From: Pseudomonas sp. BMS12
GTDB taxonomy: Bacteria; Pseudomonadota; Gammaproteobacteria; Pseudomonadales; Pseudomonadaceae
Reading direction: 5' to 3'
Length of the DNA stretch: 64,000 bases
Assembly (NCBI RefSeq): GCF_001592875.1
Contig: NZ_LSOF01000005.1
Span: 288,361-352,360 of the forward strand
Shown: piece after piece, positions 50,361 to 59,356 of the stretch
Numbering within the stretch: position 1 is the stretch's first letter
Layout of the letters: every line of letters begins with the position of its first letter
Translations under genes and position numbers: made by a program
Notes under the pieces: model-generated
Told to the model about the DNA's origin: nothing
The model's database searches: none
What the model saw: only the letters and a program-made list of their open reading frames with translations

Positions 50361-52352
50361 ATGATCGATATTCGCTCCTTCCGCGACCTACTGCGGCTTT
50401 TCTTCATCTTTCGCCGCGAGTTTCAGTGGGCGGTTATCGCCACCGTGGTGGTGGCCGTACTCGGCGCCTTCCTGCTGCCGACCAAGTACGAGTCCAATGC
50501 CCGCCTGCTGGTCAAGCCGGGGCGCGAGAGCACCACCTTGCCGATCGAAGTCGCCAACCGCCAGGCGCTGATCGCGCCCAGCACCCAGCGCGACCCCATA
50601 GTCGACGAAGAAAAGATGCTGACCGGCCGCCCCATCGTGCGCATGGTCGCCGAGCGTTACATCGAGCAGATGGCCGGTTATCAGCCGCAGGGCTTCTGGA
50701 AAACCATCAAGTTCTACGTCGGCAAGGTGTTCAACTGGGGTATCGAACTGCTGCGCAGCATCCTGCAAATGCTCGGTATCGTCGAAGCGCAAAGTGATGT
50801 GGAACGCCTGGCCAAGAAGCTGGAGAAAAACTTCACGGTCGGTCACGAACCCGGCTCGGCGGTGATGGAGGTCAGTTTCACCTGGAACGACCCGGCCATC
50901 GCCCAGAAGGTAGTGGAGACCTGGGTCGACGCCTTCCTCGAGGAGCGTACCCGCACCCTCGGGCGCAAGAGTCTGTATGCCTTCTACGAAAACGAAATGC
51001 AGAAGGTCGACAGCCAGATCGGCCTGCTCAAGACGGAGCTGCAAGGCCGCCTGCAAGGCATCCAGTCGGTCAGCGTCAAGGAGCGCCTGGAGAATCTCAC
51101 CAACCAGATCAACCGCCTTGCCGATGCCCGCGCCGAGAAACTCAACGACCAGGCCGGCATCCGCAGCTTCCTCACCAACGCGCGCCTGCAACTTAAGCGT
51201 CAGCCGCAGGAAGTGATCACCGCCCGCGAAGTCAGCCTCAACCCCTCGCAACTCGATCTCAAGCGCCGTCTCAACGCGCTGGAGCAGGAGCGCGCCAACC
51301 TGCTGCGCACCTTCCTGCCCGATGCGCCGCCGGTCCGGGAAGCCGAGGAAAACATCGCCCAGATGAAGGCGATGATCGCCCGCGAGGCCGAGCGCCTGGA
51401 GCGCTCGAAGAACTTCGCGCCGAACTCCATCGTGGTCAGCCTTCGCCAGCAGATCGTCGATGCCGAGTTGCGCGACCGCCAGCTCGCCGGCGAACTCAAG
51501 GACTATGACCTGCAGCTGGAACAACTGCGCAGCGAACGCTCGCGGGTGATGAGCGAGGAGCCGGACATCAACCGCCTGCTCCTGCAACTGAGCAGCGCCG
51601 AGAAGAGCTACGCCCTGTATGCCGAAAACCTGGAGAAGGCCCGCATCGACCGCGAGCTGGACAAGAGCCAGATCAGCAACATCGCCCTGGTCGAACAGGC
51701 CACCTACAACCCCAGCCGGGTTTTTCCCAAGAGCCTGATGATCCTGCTGCTGGCGATTCCTGCCGGCCTCGCCGTCGGACTGCTGACCCTGTACATCTGC
51801 TACCTGCTCGACCAGCGCATCCATGACGGAGCGCGCATCGAGGAAACCTTCAAGGTACCGCTGTGGACCACCCTCTCCGATCTCGGCGCACAGCCGTGGC
51901 GCATTGGCAGTCCCTTCACCGCCAGCCTGTATCGGCTGTACAGCCTGTTACCCACAGACGATATCGAGAGCAAGGGGCTGACCCTGGCGCTCACCTCGGC
52001 CCGTGTCGGCGAAGGTGTCAGCTTCGTGACCGAGCACCTGCAGGCCATGCTGCAGGATCGCGGCCACAGCGTACGCCTGGAGGGCGATACCCCGGCCCAG
52101 CCAGGTGAAGTGCTGCTGCTCGACGCCGCCGGCCTGATGAACAACCAGCAGGCCTTCATCGCACTGCGTCGCGCAGACCTGATCGCCCTGGTAATCGAGG
52201 CCAAGACCAGCACCGTACCCGTGGTCGAGAACGCCCTGTCGGTGCTCCACACCGCCTTCGGCAAAGTCGACGGCATCATCCTCAACCGTCGCCGCTTCGA
52301 AGTTCCTGCGCGAGTGCTGGACCTGATCAGGCGTGTGCGGGGCGAAGGCTGA
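50361..52352 (+). CDS. pslE: Wzz/GumC-type chain-length regulator PslE with degenerate kinase domain
   Basis: 663 residues. Two membrane helices (about 22-40 and 450-475) flank a long periplasmic coiled-coil domain. A cytosolic domain resembling BY-tyrosine kinases follows (about 500-663), but the Walker A site reads ARVGEGVSF at 547-555: V553 stands where the catalytic lysine of GEGKST belongs, and the Walker B-like strand is LLLDAAG. There is no tyrosine-rich tail. It is therefore probably a structural, non-catalytic domain. The gene begins 46 bases after pslD and its stop overlaps the pslF start. Confidence 0.92.
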   Translation: MIDIRSFRDLLRLFFIFRREFQWAVIATVVVAVLGAFLLPTKYESNARLLVKPGRESTTLPIEVANRQALIAPSTQRDPIVDEEKMLTGRPIVRMVAERYIEQMAGYQPQGFWKTIKFYVGKVFNWGIELLRSILQMLGIVEAQSDVERLAKKLEKNFTVGHEPGSAVMEVSFTWNDPAIAQKVVETWVDAFLEERTRTLGRKSLYAFYENEMQKVDSQIGLLKTELQGRLQGIQSVSVKERLENLTNQINRLADARAEKLNDQAGIRSFLTNARLQLKRQPQEVITAREVSLNPSQLDLKRRLNALEQERANLLRTFLPDAPPVREAEENIAQMKAMIAREAERLERSKNFAPNSIVVSLRQQIVDAELRDRQLAGELKDYDLQLEQLRSERSRVMSEEPDINRLLLQLSSAEKSYALYAENLEKARIDRELDKSQISNIALVEQATYNPSRVFPKSLMILLLAIPAGLAVGLLTLYICYLLDQRIHDGARIEETFKVPLWTTLSDLGAQPWRIGSPFTASLYRLYSLLPTDDIESKGLTLALTSARVGEGVSFVTEHLQAMLQDRGHSVRLEGDTPAQPGEVLLLDAAGLMNNQQAFIALRRADLIALVIEAKTSTVPVVENALSVLHTAFGKVDGIILNRRRFEVPARVLDLIRRVRGEG

Positions 52353-53524
52353 TGCGCATAGCCCTGCTGGCGCCACTACCGCCAGAGCAAACCGGCATTG
52401 CCGATTACGCCGAGCATTTTCGCCGGGCACTCGTCGAGCGAGGCGTGGAAGTGCTGACGCCGCTGCAGGGCTGCACGCCTGAGCGGCTCGGCGAACGCCT
52501 GTCCAGCTTCGACTGGAGCCAGGTGCAGCTGGCGCATGCCGAACTGGGTGGAGGCCGTCTCAACGAATTTCACTCCCTCGACTACCTGCGTCGATATCAA
52601 CCAGGGCTGGCGTTGACCGCCACCGTGCACGACCCCGAGCGCCTGGTCTGGCGCCGCGCCCAGTTGCCCTGGCCGCTGTCGCTGGCCGAGCGCCTGCCGC
52701 GTCCGCTGCCCCAGGCTGCAGCTCTGCTGGCTGATCCATTGACCCTGTATGAAGAGCGGCGCCTGGCCCGTCACCTGCGCCGTGCCGTGACGCTTACCGA
52801 GCTGGGTGGGCGCTGTCTGACCAAACGCATGGGGCTGCGCGCCGAACAGAGCGCAACCATCGCCCATGGCAATCTGCCGCTTGCAGCTGCCGAGCTGCCA
52901 CCTCTGGAACCACTGCGCCTGCTCTACTTCGGCTTCATCTACCGCGGTAAAGGCATCGAGGACCTGCTCAACGCCCTCGCCCAGGTTTTCGCCCGCCTAC
53001 CTTCACTGCGCGGCCGCCTGCGGCTGGCGCTGGCCGGAGGCACCGCCCCGGAAATGGCGTTCGGTCCCGCCGGCAACTACCTCGACGAACTACGGGCACT
53101 GGCCAAACGTCTGGAGCTGAGCGACAGCCTGGACTGGCATCTCGATCTGCCCAGCGACGCCATTGCCAGCACCATCCAGGCCCACCATGTGATGGTGCTG
53201 CCCTATCGCGAATCGAAGAAACTCGGCCTGCTCGGTGAGATGCGCGGCACCAGCGGCGCTCTATCCTGGGCCAATGCCTGTGGCCGAGGGGTGATAACCT
53301 CCAATGCACGGGCCTTTGCCGAGGAGGTTGCCAGCGGTAATGGCGCAACCTATCCACAGGGCGATGTCGCGGCACTGGCCCAGGCCATCGAGGCGCTTGC
53401 CCTGCGTCCGGCAGAGGCCGTGCGCTGGGCGGCGCGCGCTGGCGAAATAGGCCGGGAGCGCAACTGGGCGGCCACCGCCGAGCGCTTCCATTCCCTGTTT
53501 AGCGCCGCCTGTGGAGAAGCCTGA
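52352..53524 (+). CDS. pslF: Glycosyltransferase PslF (GT-B, family 4-like)
   Basis: 390 residues with a GT-B fold: LLAPLPPEQTGIADYAEHF at the N-terminus and a C-terminal nucleotide-sugar domain with LLYFGFIYRGKGIEDLLNAL and PYRESKKLGLLGEMRGTSGALSWA where the usual E-x7-E region lies. It overlaps the pslE stop by one base. Cytosolic; donor sugar (mannose, glucose or rhamnose in known Psl) cannot be decided from sequence. Confidence 0.85.
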   Translation: MRIALLAPLPPEQTGIADYAEHFRRALVERGVEVLTPLQGCTPERLGERLSSFDWSQVQLAHAELGGGRLNEFHSLDYLRRYQPGLALTATVHDPERLVWRRAQLPWPLSLAERLPRPLPQAAALLADPLTLYEERRLARHLRRAVTLTELGGRCLTKRMGLRAEQSATIAHGNLPLAAAELPPLEPLRLLYFGFIYRGKGIEDLLNALAQVFARLPSLRGRLRLALAGGTAPEMAFGPAGNYLDELRALAKRLELSDSLDWHLDLPSDAIASTIQAHHVMVLPYRESKKLGLLGEMRGTSGALSWANACGRGVITSNARAFAEEVASGNGATYPQGDVAALAQAIEALALRPAEAVRWAARAGEIGRERNWAATAERFHSLFSAACGEA

Positions 53525-53525
53525 C

Positions 53526-54848
53526 ATGCGCAAATTACTGATTGCAGTACCACTTGCGGGTCTGCTGGCCCTGTCCCTGGCGGTCTACCCCAGCCTGCGC
53601 GCCGAAGCCAACGGCGTGCAGCTCAAAGCCCCCCGCGCGGTGGAGTGGAGCGAGTTTCTCGGCGTCAATGCCCACTTCCTGTGGTTCCCTCCCGAGCAGT
53701 ACCGCAAGCAGATGCAGCAGTGGAAGGCCCTCGGTCTCGACTGGACGCGCGTCGACCTGCACTGGGACCGCCACGAGCCCGAGCAGGGCCAGTACCGCTT
53801 GGGCGAGCTGGACGGCGTGATCCAGCAGATGCAGCAGGAACAACTCAAGTCGGTGTTCTATCTGGTCGGCTCGGCCCCCCATGCCACCAGCGCCCCCAGC
53901 GGCTCGCCGACACCGGACCAGTACCCGCCCAAGGACCCACAGCTGTTTGCCGATGCCATCGCCATGTTCGCCAAGCACTATCCCTCGGTGAATGCCTGGC
54001 AGGTATGGAACGAGCCCAACCTGCCGTCCTTCTGGCGCCCCCATGAAGACCCGATCGGCTATGGCCGCCTGCTGCAGGCCAGCGTCCCCGCGCTGCGCCA
54101 GGCCGCACCGGGCAAGCCGGTGGTGATGGCGGGCATGGCCTACTACAGCCAGATGCCGGTCAAGGGCGGCCTGATGCTGGAGGAACTGGGCAAGCTCGGC
54201 GTACAGCAACTGGGCACCGTCGTCGCCTACCACCCCTACTCCCAGGAGCCGGAAAGCGATGAGCCCGGCGCCAATGACTTCATCCTCCGCGCCCAGCAGC
54301 TCAACGCCACCCTGCGCAGCGCACAGGTACCAGCCATCTGGGCCACCGAGTGGGGCTGGTCGAGCTATGCCGGGCCCAAGGAACTGCAGGAAATCATTGG
54401 TGCCGACGGTCAGGCCGACTACCTGCTGCGGCGCCTGGCATTGATGAGCGCACTGGATTACGACCGTATCTTCCTGTTCGCCCTGGCTGACCTGGATAGC
54501 CGCGCCAGCGCCCGCGACCAGCACTACGGCCTGCTCGACCTGCAGGGCAAGCCCAAACCCGCCTATCGGGCCCTCAAGCGTTTCCTGAAAGTCAGCGGAC
54601 CGCGTCTGGAGCCGAGCGACCCACCGGCCCTGGCCGCCACCATCGATGACCTCTACAGCATCGCCTGGAAGCGCAGTGATGGGCGCAACCTGTGGCTGTT
54701 CTGGAGCGCCAGCGGCGACGAAGTGCAGCTGACCAATGTCACACGGGCCGTATTGCACGACCCGCTGACCGGCGACAAACAAACGCTGGAAGATGCCAAC
54801 GGTCTGCGCTTCAAGGCCAAACCCAGCCTGCAGATGCTGGTCTGGTGA
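53526..54848 (+). CDS. pslG: Glycoside hydrolase PslG (GH39-like)
   Basis: 440 residues from the ATG at 53526 (GGAG nine bases upstream): a signal peptide or N-terminal anchor (MRKLLIAVPLAGLLALSLAV) then a TIM barrel. The acid/base glutamate is E163 in WQVWNEPNLPSFW and the nucleophile E275 in WATEWGWSSY; these fit E165 and E276 reported for P. aeruginosa PslG, with nearly the same spacing. Known role: periplasmic endoglycosidase that cuts Psl and is not strictly required for polymer production. The C-terminal beta domain is complete. Confidence 0.92.
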   Translation: MRKLLIAVPLAGLLALSLAVYPSLRAEANGVQLKAPRAVEWSEFLGVNAHFLWFPPEQYRKQMQQWKALGLDWTRVDLHWDRHEPEQGQYRLGELDGVIQQMQQEQLKSVFYLVGSAPHATSAPSGSPTPDQYPPKDPQLFADAIAMFAKHYPSVNAWQVWNEPNLPSFWRPHEDPIGYGRLLQASVPALRQAAPGKPVVMAGMAYYSQMPVKGGLMLEELGKLGVQQLGTVVAYHPYSQEPESDEPGANDFILRAQQLNATLRSAQVPAIWATEWGWSSYAGPKELQEIIGADGQADYLLRRLALMSALDYDRIFLFALADLDSRASARDQHYGLLDLQGKPKPAYRALKRFLKVSGPRLEPSDPPALAATIDDLYSIAWKRSDGRNLWLFWSASGDEVQLTNVTRAVLHDPLTGDKQTLEDANGLRFKAKPSLQMLVW

Positions 54849-54856
54849 AGACTGCG

Positions 54857-56068
54857 ATGCGAATACTGTGGATCCTTCCCTACCTACCCTGGCCCACGTC
54901 CAGCGGCGGCAAGACGCGCCAGTACCACCTGCTGCGCACCCTGGCCGCACGCGGGCACCGCATCACCCTGTTGGTGCAGGCCAAACAGGCCCTCGATGAA
55001 GAGGCCCGCCAGGCGCTGGAGCCGCTGCTGGAGCAGTTGATCGTGCTGCCACGGCGCGGCCTGCGCCATCCACTGACGCTCGCCACCGCGTTGTTCGGCC
55101 CCTGGCCACTGCTGACCTGCGTGAACGGCCTGGCACCAGCACTGGAGCGCCGCTTCGCCGAACTGCTGAAGCAATCCTGGGATGTCGTTCAGGTCGAGCA
55201 CAGCTACAGCTTCCAGCCCTACGCCAAGGCCCTGAAGGCGGCCGAGCAGGCTTTCATCCTGACCGAGCACAACCTGGAATCCAGCCTGGGCGGTGCCACC
55301 TATAGCCGCTTCCCGCGCTGGCTGGCCCCCTTCGTACGCTTCGACCAGTGGCGGGCCCGCCGCTGGGAGCGCCAGGTATTCGACGCCGCAACCAGGGTAG
55401 TCGCCGTCACCGAGGCGGATGCCAAGGCCATGCGCAGCCTCACCCACACCGCCGTGGAGGTCGTGGTCAACGGCGTCGACTGCCGTGGCTTCGCCGAGGT
55501 GCAACGCTCACCGCAAAGCCAGCGCATTCTCTTCGTCGGCAACTACGAATATCCGCCCAACGTTGACGCCGTGAGCTGGGCACTGGACGAAATCATGCCG
55601 CGACTTTGGCAGCAATGCCCGACGGCGCGTTTCATCGTCGCCGGCTATGCCATGCCGAGTGACTGGGCCCAGTGCTGGCCGGACCCGCGTATCGAATGGC
55701 GCGGTTTCGTCGACGACCTGCGCACCCTGCAGGCCGAAAGCAGCCTGTTCCTCGCCCCGCTACGCCAGGGCGGCGGCTCCAAGCTCAAGGTACTGGAAGC
55801 CCTGGCCGCCGGCCTGCCGCTGGTGAGCACGGCCCAGGGCGTCTCCGGGCTGGCGCTGCGCGACGGCCACGACTACCGCCACGGCGATGAGGCGAGCGCA
55901 CTGAGCGCAGCGCTGGCCGAGCTGCTTAACGACGCATCCCAGGCCGACAGCCTCGCCACCGCCGGGCGCCGCTACGTCAATCAGCAGCATGATTGGCAAG
56001 CTGCCGCCAGCCAGTTGGAAGCGGTCTACCAGCAACTGATCGACAAGGAGTGCCGCGCATGCGCGTAG
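54857..56068 (+). CDS. pslH: Glycosyltransferase PslH (GT-B, family 4)
   Basis: 403 residues starting MRILWILPYLPWPTSSGGKTRQ. The donor domain has ILFVGNYEYPPNVDAVSWAL and the GT4 signature APLRQGGGSKLKVLEALAAGLPLV with the E-x7-E region (near 300-320). ATG at 54857 is chosen over a GTG at 54845 inside the pslG stop. Its end overlaps pslI by ten bases. Cytosolic sugar transfer to the growing lipid-linked repeat unit. Confidence 0.87.
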   Translation: MRILWILPYLPWPTSSGGKTRQYHLLRTLAARGHRITLLVQAKQALDEEARQALEPLLEQLIVLPRRGLRHPLTLATALFGPWPLLTCVNGLAPALERRFAELLKQSWDVVQVEHSYSFQPYAKALKAAEQAFILTEHNLESSLGGATYSRFPRWLAPFVRFDQWRARRWERQVFDAATRVVAVTEADAKAMRSLTHTAVEVVVNGVDCRGFAEVQRSPQSQRILFVGNYEYPPNVDAVSWALDEIMPRLWQQCPTARFIVAGYAMPSDWAQCWPDPRIEWRGFVDDLRTLQAESSLFLAPLRQGGGSKLKVLEALAAGLPLVSTAQGVSGLALRDGHDYRHGDEASALSAALAELLNDASQADSLATAGRRYVNQQHDWQAAASQLEAVYQQLIDKECRACA

Positions 56069-57162
56069 GCCTGGATTATCGCCCGGCCACGGTAGCGCCG
56101 CAGTCCGGTATCGGCCGTCAGGTACGCGCGCTGGAGAGTGCTCTGCTGGCACGTGCAGACACCGAACTGGTGCGCTTCAGCGAAGCGCCACTGGATCACC
56201 CGCAGCGTCAGAGCGCCTGCTGCCCCGCCTGGGAGAGCCCGCTGGCCGGCCTGCAACGGCCGCAGGTAAGGCTGCGCTTCGAGGCGCGCTTTCTTCCCGA
56301 GGCCCTGCGCGAGCAGAAGGTCGATCTGTATATCGCCACGGCCAACATGGGCCTGCCGCTGGGACGTAAACCCGCCGGCCAACGCCAGGTCTTACTGCTG
56401 CACGACCTGTTCCAGCTGACCGAACGCAATCACCACCGCTCGCGCCTCAAGGCCCTGGCCTATCGGCTGATCGACACCCTGTCCATCGCCTGGTCGGTCT
56501 GGCGCGCCGACCGCGTCTGGTGCCCATCGCAATTCTCCGCCCGCGAAACCCAGCGCCTGTTCCCCTTCGCCAAAGGCAAGGTGCGCGTGCTGCCCAACCT
56601 GGTGCCCGTACTCGACGAAAACGAGCAGCAGCCACCGGCAGGCTTGCCCGCACGCTACTGGCTGGCCGTCGGTACTCGCGAGCCGCGCAAGAACATGTCG
56701 CGCTTCGTCGAGGCCTGGCGCCAGGCCCGCGCACAGTCGCCGCTGGTGCCGGAGCTGGCCCTGGTCGGCCATCCGCACGACCTGCCCGAAAACCTGCGCG
56801 CACTGCCCGGCCTGCACTGGCTGAGCGGCCTGGATGATGCCGCCTTGCAGGCGCTCTACCGTCATGCCGAATGCCTGTGGCAGCCGTCTTACGCCGAAGG
56901 CTTTGGCCTGCCCGTGGTCGAGGCTCTGGGCCTGGGCACTCCGGTGGCCCTGGCCCAGGGCTCGGCGCTGGATGAAGTGGCCCCAAGCGAGTCGCCGCGC
57001 TTTGCCGCTCACTCCTCTGCGGCGCTGCTCGCCTGCCTGCTAAAGCTGGCTGCCAACCCACCAGGCCGCGACCGCCCAGAGCTGCGTCAATGGGCAGCGC
57101 GTTTCGCCATGCCGGCATACGCCGCGCGCCTGGATGAACTGCTTGAGGAGCTGTACGCGTGA
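56059..57162 (+). CDS. pslI: Glycosyltransferase PslI (GT-B, family 4)
   Basis: 367 residues, the same length I recall for PslI of P. aeruginosa. MRVGLDYRPATVAPQSGIGR at the start, RYWLAVGTREPRKNMSRFVEAW in the middle, and the donor motif PSYAEGFGLPVVEALGLGTPV with the E-x7-E pair near residues 281-289. Resembles mannosyltransferase B-like enzymes. Starts inside the end of pslH; its stop overlaps the pslJ GTG start. Confidence 0.88.
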   Translation: MRVGLDYRPATVAPQSGIGRQVRALESALLARADTELVRFSEAPLDHPQRQSACCPAWESPLAGLQRPQVRLRFEARFLPEALREQKVDLYIATANMGLPLGRKPAGQRQVLLLHDLFQLTERNHHRSRLKALAYRLIDTLSIAWSVWRADRVWCPSQFSARETQRLFPFAKGKVRVLPNLVPVLDENEQQPPAGLPARYWLAVGTREPRKNMSRFVEAWRQARAQSPLVPELALVGHPHDLPENLRALPGLHWLSGLDDAALQALYRHAECLWQPSYAEGFGLPVVEALGLGTPVALAQGSALDEVAPSESPRFAAHSSAALLACLLKLAANPPGRDRPELRQWAARFAMPAYAARLDELLEELYA

Positions 57163-58547
57163 ATATCGGGCTGCCCATCGCCGTGCTGCTCGGCACCCTG
57201 TTTGGCGGGCTGCTCTGGGTGCTGCCGGTCAGCAAGCTGATCATCCTCATGGCCGGTGTGGTCCTGGCCCTGACCCTCATGCGCAAGCCCTTGTGGGGTT
57301 TGCTGCTGTTCGCCGTGCTGGCCACCAGCATTCCCTACACCACCGTACAGGTCGGCATCCGCACGACAGTCAGTGAGGCCGTACTGGCACTGACCTGGGT
57401 CGCAGTGTTCTGGCAGGCCTTTCTCGGTCGGACTCGCGGGCTGCTGCACTGGCACCCGCTGGAACGCAGTCTGGCCATGCTGATGGCCTACAGCGCCCTG
57501 CCCTTCGTGGTCGGCATGCTGATCATCCACGCCGAAGGCAACGGCCCGGTGAACTGGGTGCGCTGGCTGATGAACCTGTCGCTGCTGTTCCTGGTGCCAC
57601 TGCTGCTGCGTACCGACCGGGATCGCGACCAACTGGTCGTGGCGCTGCTGCTCGGCAACCTGGCGATGCTCTGCCTGTCGATCTTCATCTTCCTCAAGGA
57701 TCGCGACGCCAACACCATGATCCCGATCCTGACCGACCTCAAATACGCGCACCCCGAGGCGGTTCGGGACATCTTCTCGGCCAACTACCAGCGCATGGCC
57801 TCACCCTGGGTACATCCCAACCTGACTGGCGGCATCCTCGCTCTGATGGTGCCGCTGGCCCTGCTGTATGGCTGGACCCGAGAAGGCTGGAGGCGCCTAC
57901 TCGGCCTGAGCGTGGCGATCCTCGGCTGCGCCGGTCTGCTGTTCAGCATTTCCCGCGGCGCCATCGTTGCCCTGGTGCTGGTGCTGTTCTGGCTGAGCTA
58001 CAAGCGGGTGCCCTATAGCGGGCGCATCATCGGTCTGGGCGCGGCCTTCGGCGCCGCCTTGGTGATGTTCTATCCACCGCTTCAGGAGCGCCTGCTCAGC
58101 ATGTTCTCCGCCAGCAATGCCAGTACCGAGATCCGCTTCGAGGAATACGCCATGTTCCCCGAAGCCATGGCCCGCTACCCCCTGGGGATCGGCTTCAAGA
58201 TCGACCCGCCCGTGCCCGGCAGCGGCCTGCTGGGCATTTCCAACCTGTGGCTGAACTTCATCTACAAGATCGGCTTGCCCGGCATGGCCCTGTTCGTCCT
58301 GGTTACCCTGCGCTGGTGGCGCGAGGTTCGCCCGCTCGCCAGCGTGACCAGCATTACCCGGGAAAACGCCCTGTGGCTGGGCAGCATGGCCGGCGTGATG
58401 GCGGCACTGCTCACGGGCATCTTCGACCACTACTACAGCTTCACTTTCGTCATCATCGCCCTGTTCTGGCTACTCGCCGGCCTGGCCCTGCAACAGGCCA
58501 GGCTGTATCCGCAGCACACCACCGGCCGCAAGGAATCCGCCCGATGA
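57159..58547 (+). CDS. pslJ: Polysaccharide polymerase-like membrane protein PslJ
   Basis: 462 residues with ten or more membrane helices and a large loop (about 175-225: YAHPEAVRDIFSANYQRMASPWVHPNLTGG). The Wzy/O-antigen ligase-like region has LLFSISRGAIVALVLVLFW. This is the expected polymerase of a Wzx/Wzy-type system. GTG start at 57159 overlaps the pslI stop (GTGA), with GAGGAG upstream. Its stop overlaps the next ATG. Confidence 0.87.
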   Translation: MNIGLPIAVLLGTLFGGLLWVLPVSKLIILMAGVVLALTLMRKPLWGLLLFAVLATSIPYTTVQVGIRTTVSEAVLALTWVAVFWQAFLGRTRGLLHWHPLERSLAMLMAYSALPFVVGMLIIHAEGNGPVNWVRWLMNLSLLFLVPLLLRTDRDRDQLVVALLLGNLAMLCLSIFIFLKDRDANTMIPILTDLKYAHPEAVRDIFSANYQRMASPWVHPNLTGGILALMVPLALLYGWTREGWRRLLGLSVAILGCAGLLFSISRGAIVALVLVLFWLSYKRVPYSGRIIGLGAAFGAALVMFYPPLQERLLSMFSASNASTEIRFEEYAMFPEAMARYPLGIGFKIDPPVPGSGLLGISNLWLNFIYKIGLPGMALFVLVTLRWWREVRPLASVTSITRENALWLGSMAGVMAALLTGIFDHYYSFTFVIIALFWLLAGLALQQARLYPQHTTGRKESAR

Positions 58548-59353
58548 AACACCGCGTCATGCTCCGCTCGCACCTGCGCAACCAGCTCGCCGAATACGCC
58601 GAAAAGCTCGGCACCAGCACCGAGGAACTCGGCCAGGCGTTGGAGTGGATGCTGGCCAACGACGTGGCGTTCGAGGAAGGCGAGCGCTACGCCATCGCCT
58701 CCATCGATGCCGAACAGCGCATTGACCAGCCTTTGGCCAAACGCTTCTACGCCCTGCTCAAGACCGAGATCCCGGCGGTATTCGTACCGATCTACGGCAA
58801 GAACTGGGCGACCCTCAAGGACCGCTGGCTGCGGGCCTGGGAACAGGTCTACAACATCGTCATCAACAAGATTCCCAGCCACAACCTGCGCATCTGGTGG
58901 CTGCGCGCCGGCGGTGCAAAGATCGGCAAGGGCTCGTCGATCTGGCGCAACACCGAGGTACTTGGAGTGGAGAATCTGGTGATCGGCGAGGACAGCGTCA
59001 TCGCCTGGCATTGCCAGGTAGACGCCCGTGCCGGCCTGGTCATCGGCGACCATGTGGCCATCGCCTCCCACGTGCTGATCATCGCCGGCAGCCACGACCT
59101 GACCGCCCCCGAGTTCTGGTCCATCTCGGGCCCCATCTATATCGACGACTACGCCTGGATCGCCAGCCGCGCCCTGATCAGCTTCGGCTCGCATATCGGC
59201 CGCGGCGCCGTGGTCACCGCCAATACCACCGTGGCCAAGGAAATCGCGCCCTACAAGATCGTTGGTGGCAGCGGCGCCAAGCCCATGGGCGAGCGCCCCC
59301 ACGACCTCAACTACAAGGTCGGCGGCAAGGGCCTGTTCACCTTGCTGCACTGA
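58544..59353 (+). CDS. Hexapeptide-repeat acyltransferase in the psl-like operon
   Basis: 269 residues from the ATG at 58544 (ATGA overlap with pslJ). The C-terminal half (about 125-245) is a left-handed beta-helix with isoleucine-rich hexapeptide turns (AKIGKGSSIW, ENLVIGEDSVI, GLVIGDHVAIASHVLIIAGSH, GAVVTANTTVAKEI), as in WcaF/maltose-type O-acetyltransferases, with H near 178 as a catalytic candidate. The N-terminal 120 residues are helical and not recognised. In P. aeruginosa no such gene lies between pslJ and pslK; there the operon ends with a membrane acyltransferase PslL, absent here. It may acetylate the polymer or lipid-linked repeat. Confidence 0.85.
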   Translation: MKHRVMLRSHLRNQLAEYAEKLGTSTEELGQALEWMLANDVAFEEGERYAIASIDAEQRIDQPLAKRFYALLKTEIPAVFVPIYGKNWATLKDRWLRAWEQVYNIVINKIPSHNLRIWWLRAGGAKIGKGSSIWRNTEVLGVENLVIGEDSVIAWHCQVDARAGLVIGDHVAIASHVLIIAGSHDLTAPEFWSISGPIYIDDYAWIASRALISFGSHIGRGAVVTANTTVAKEIAPYKIVGGSGAKPMGERPHDLNYKVGGKGLFTLLH

Positions 59354-59356
59354 GCC

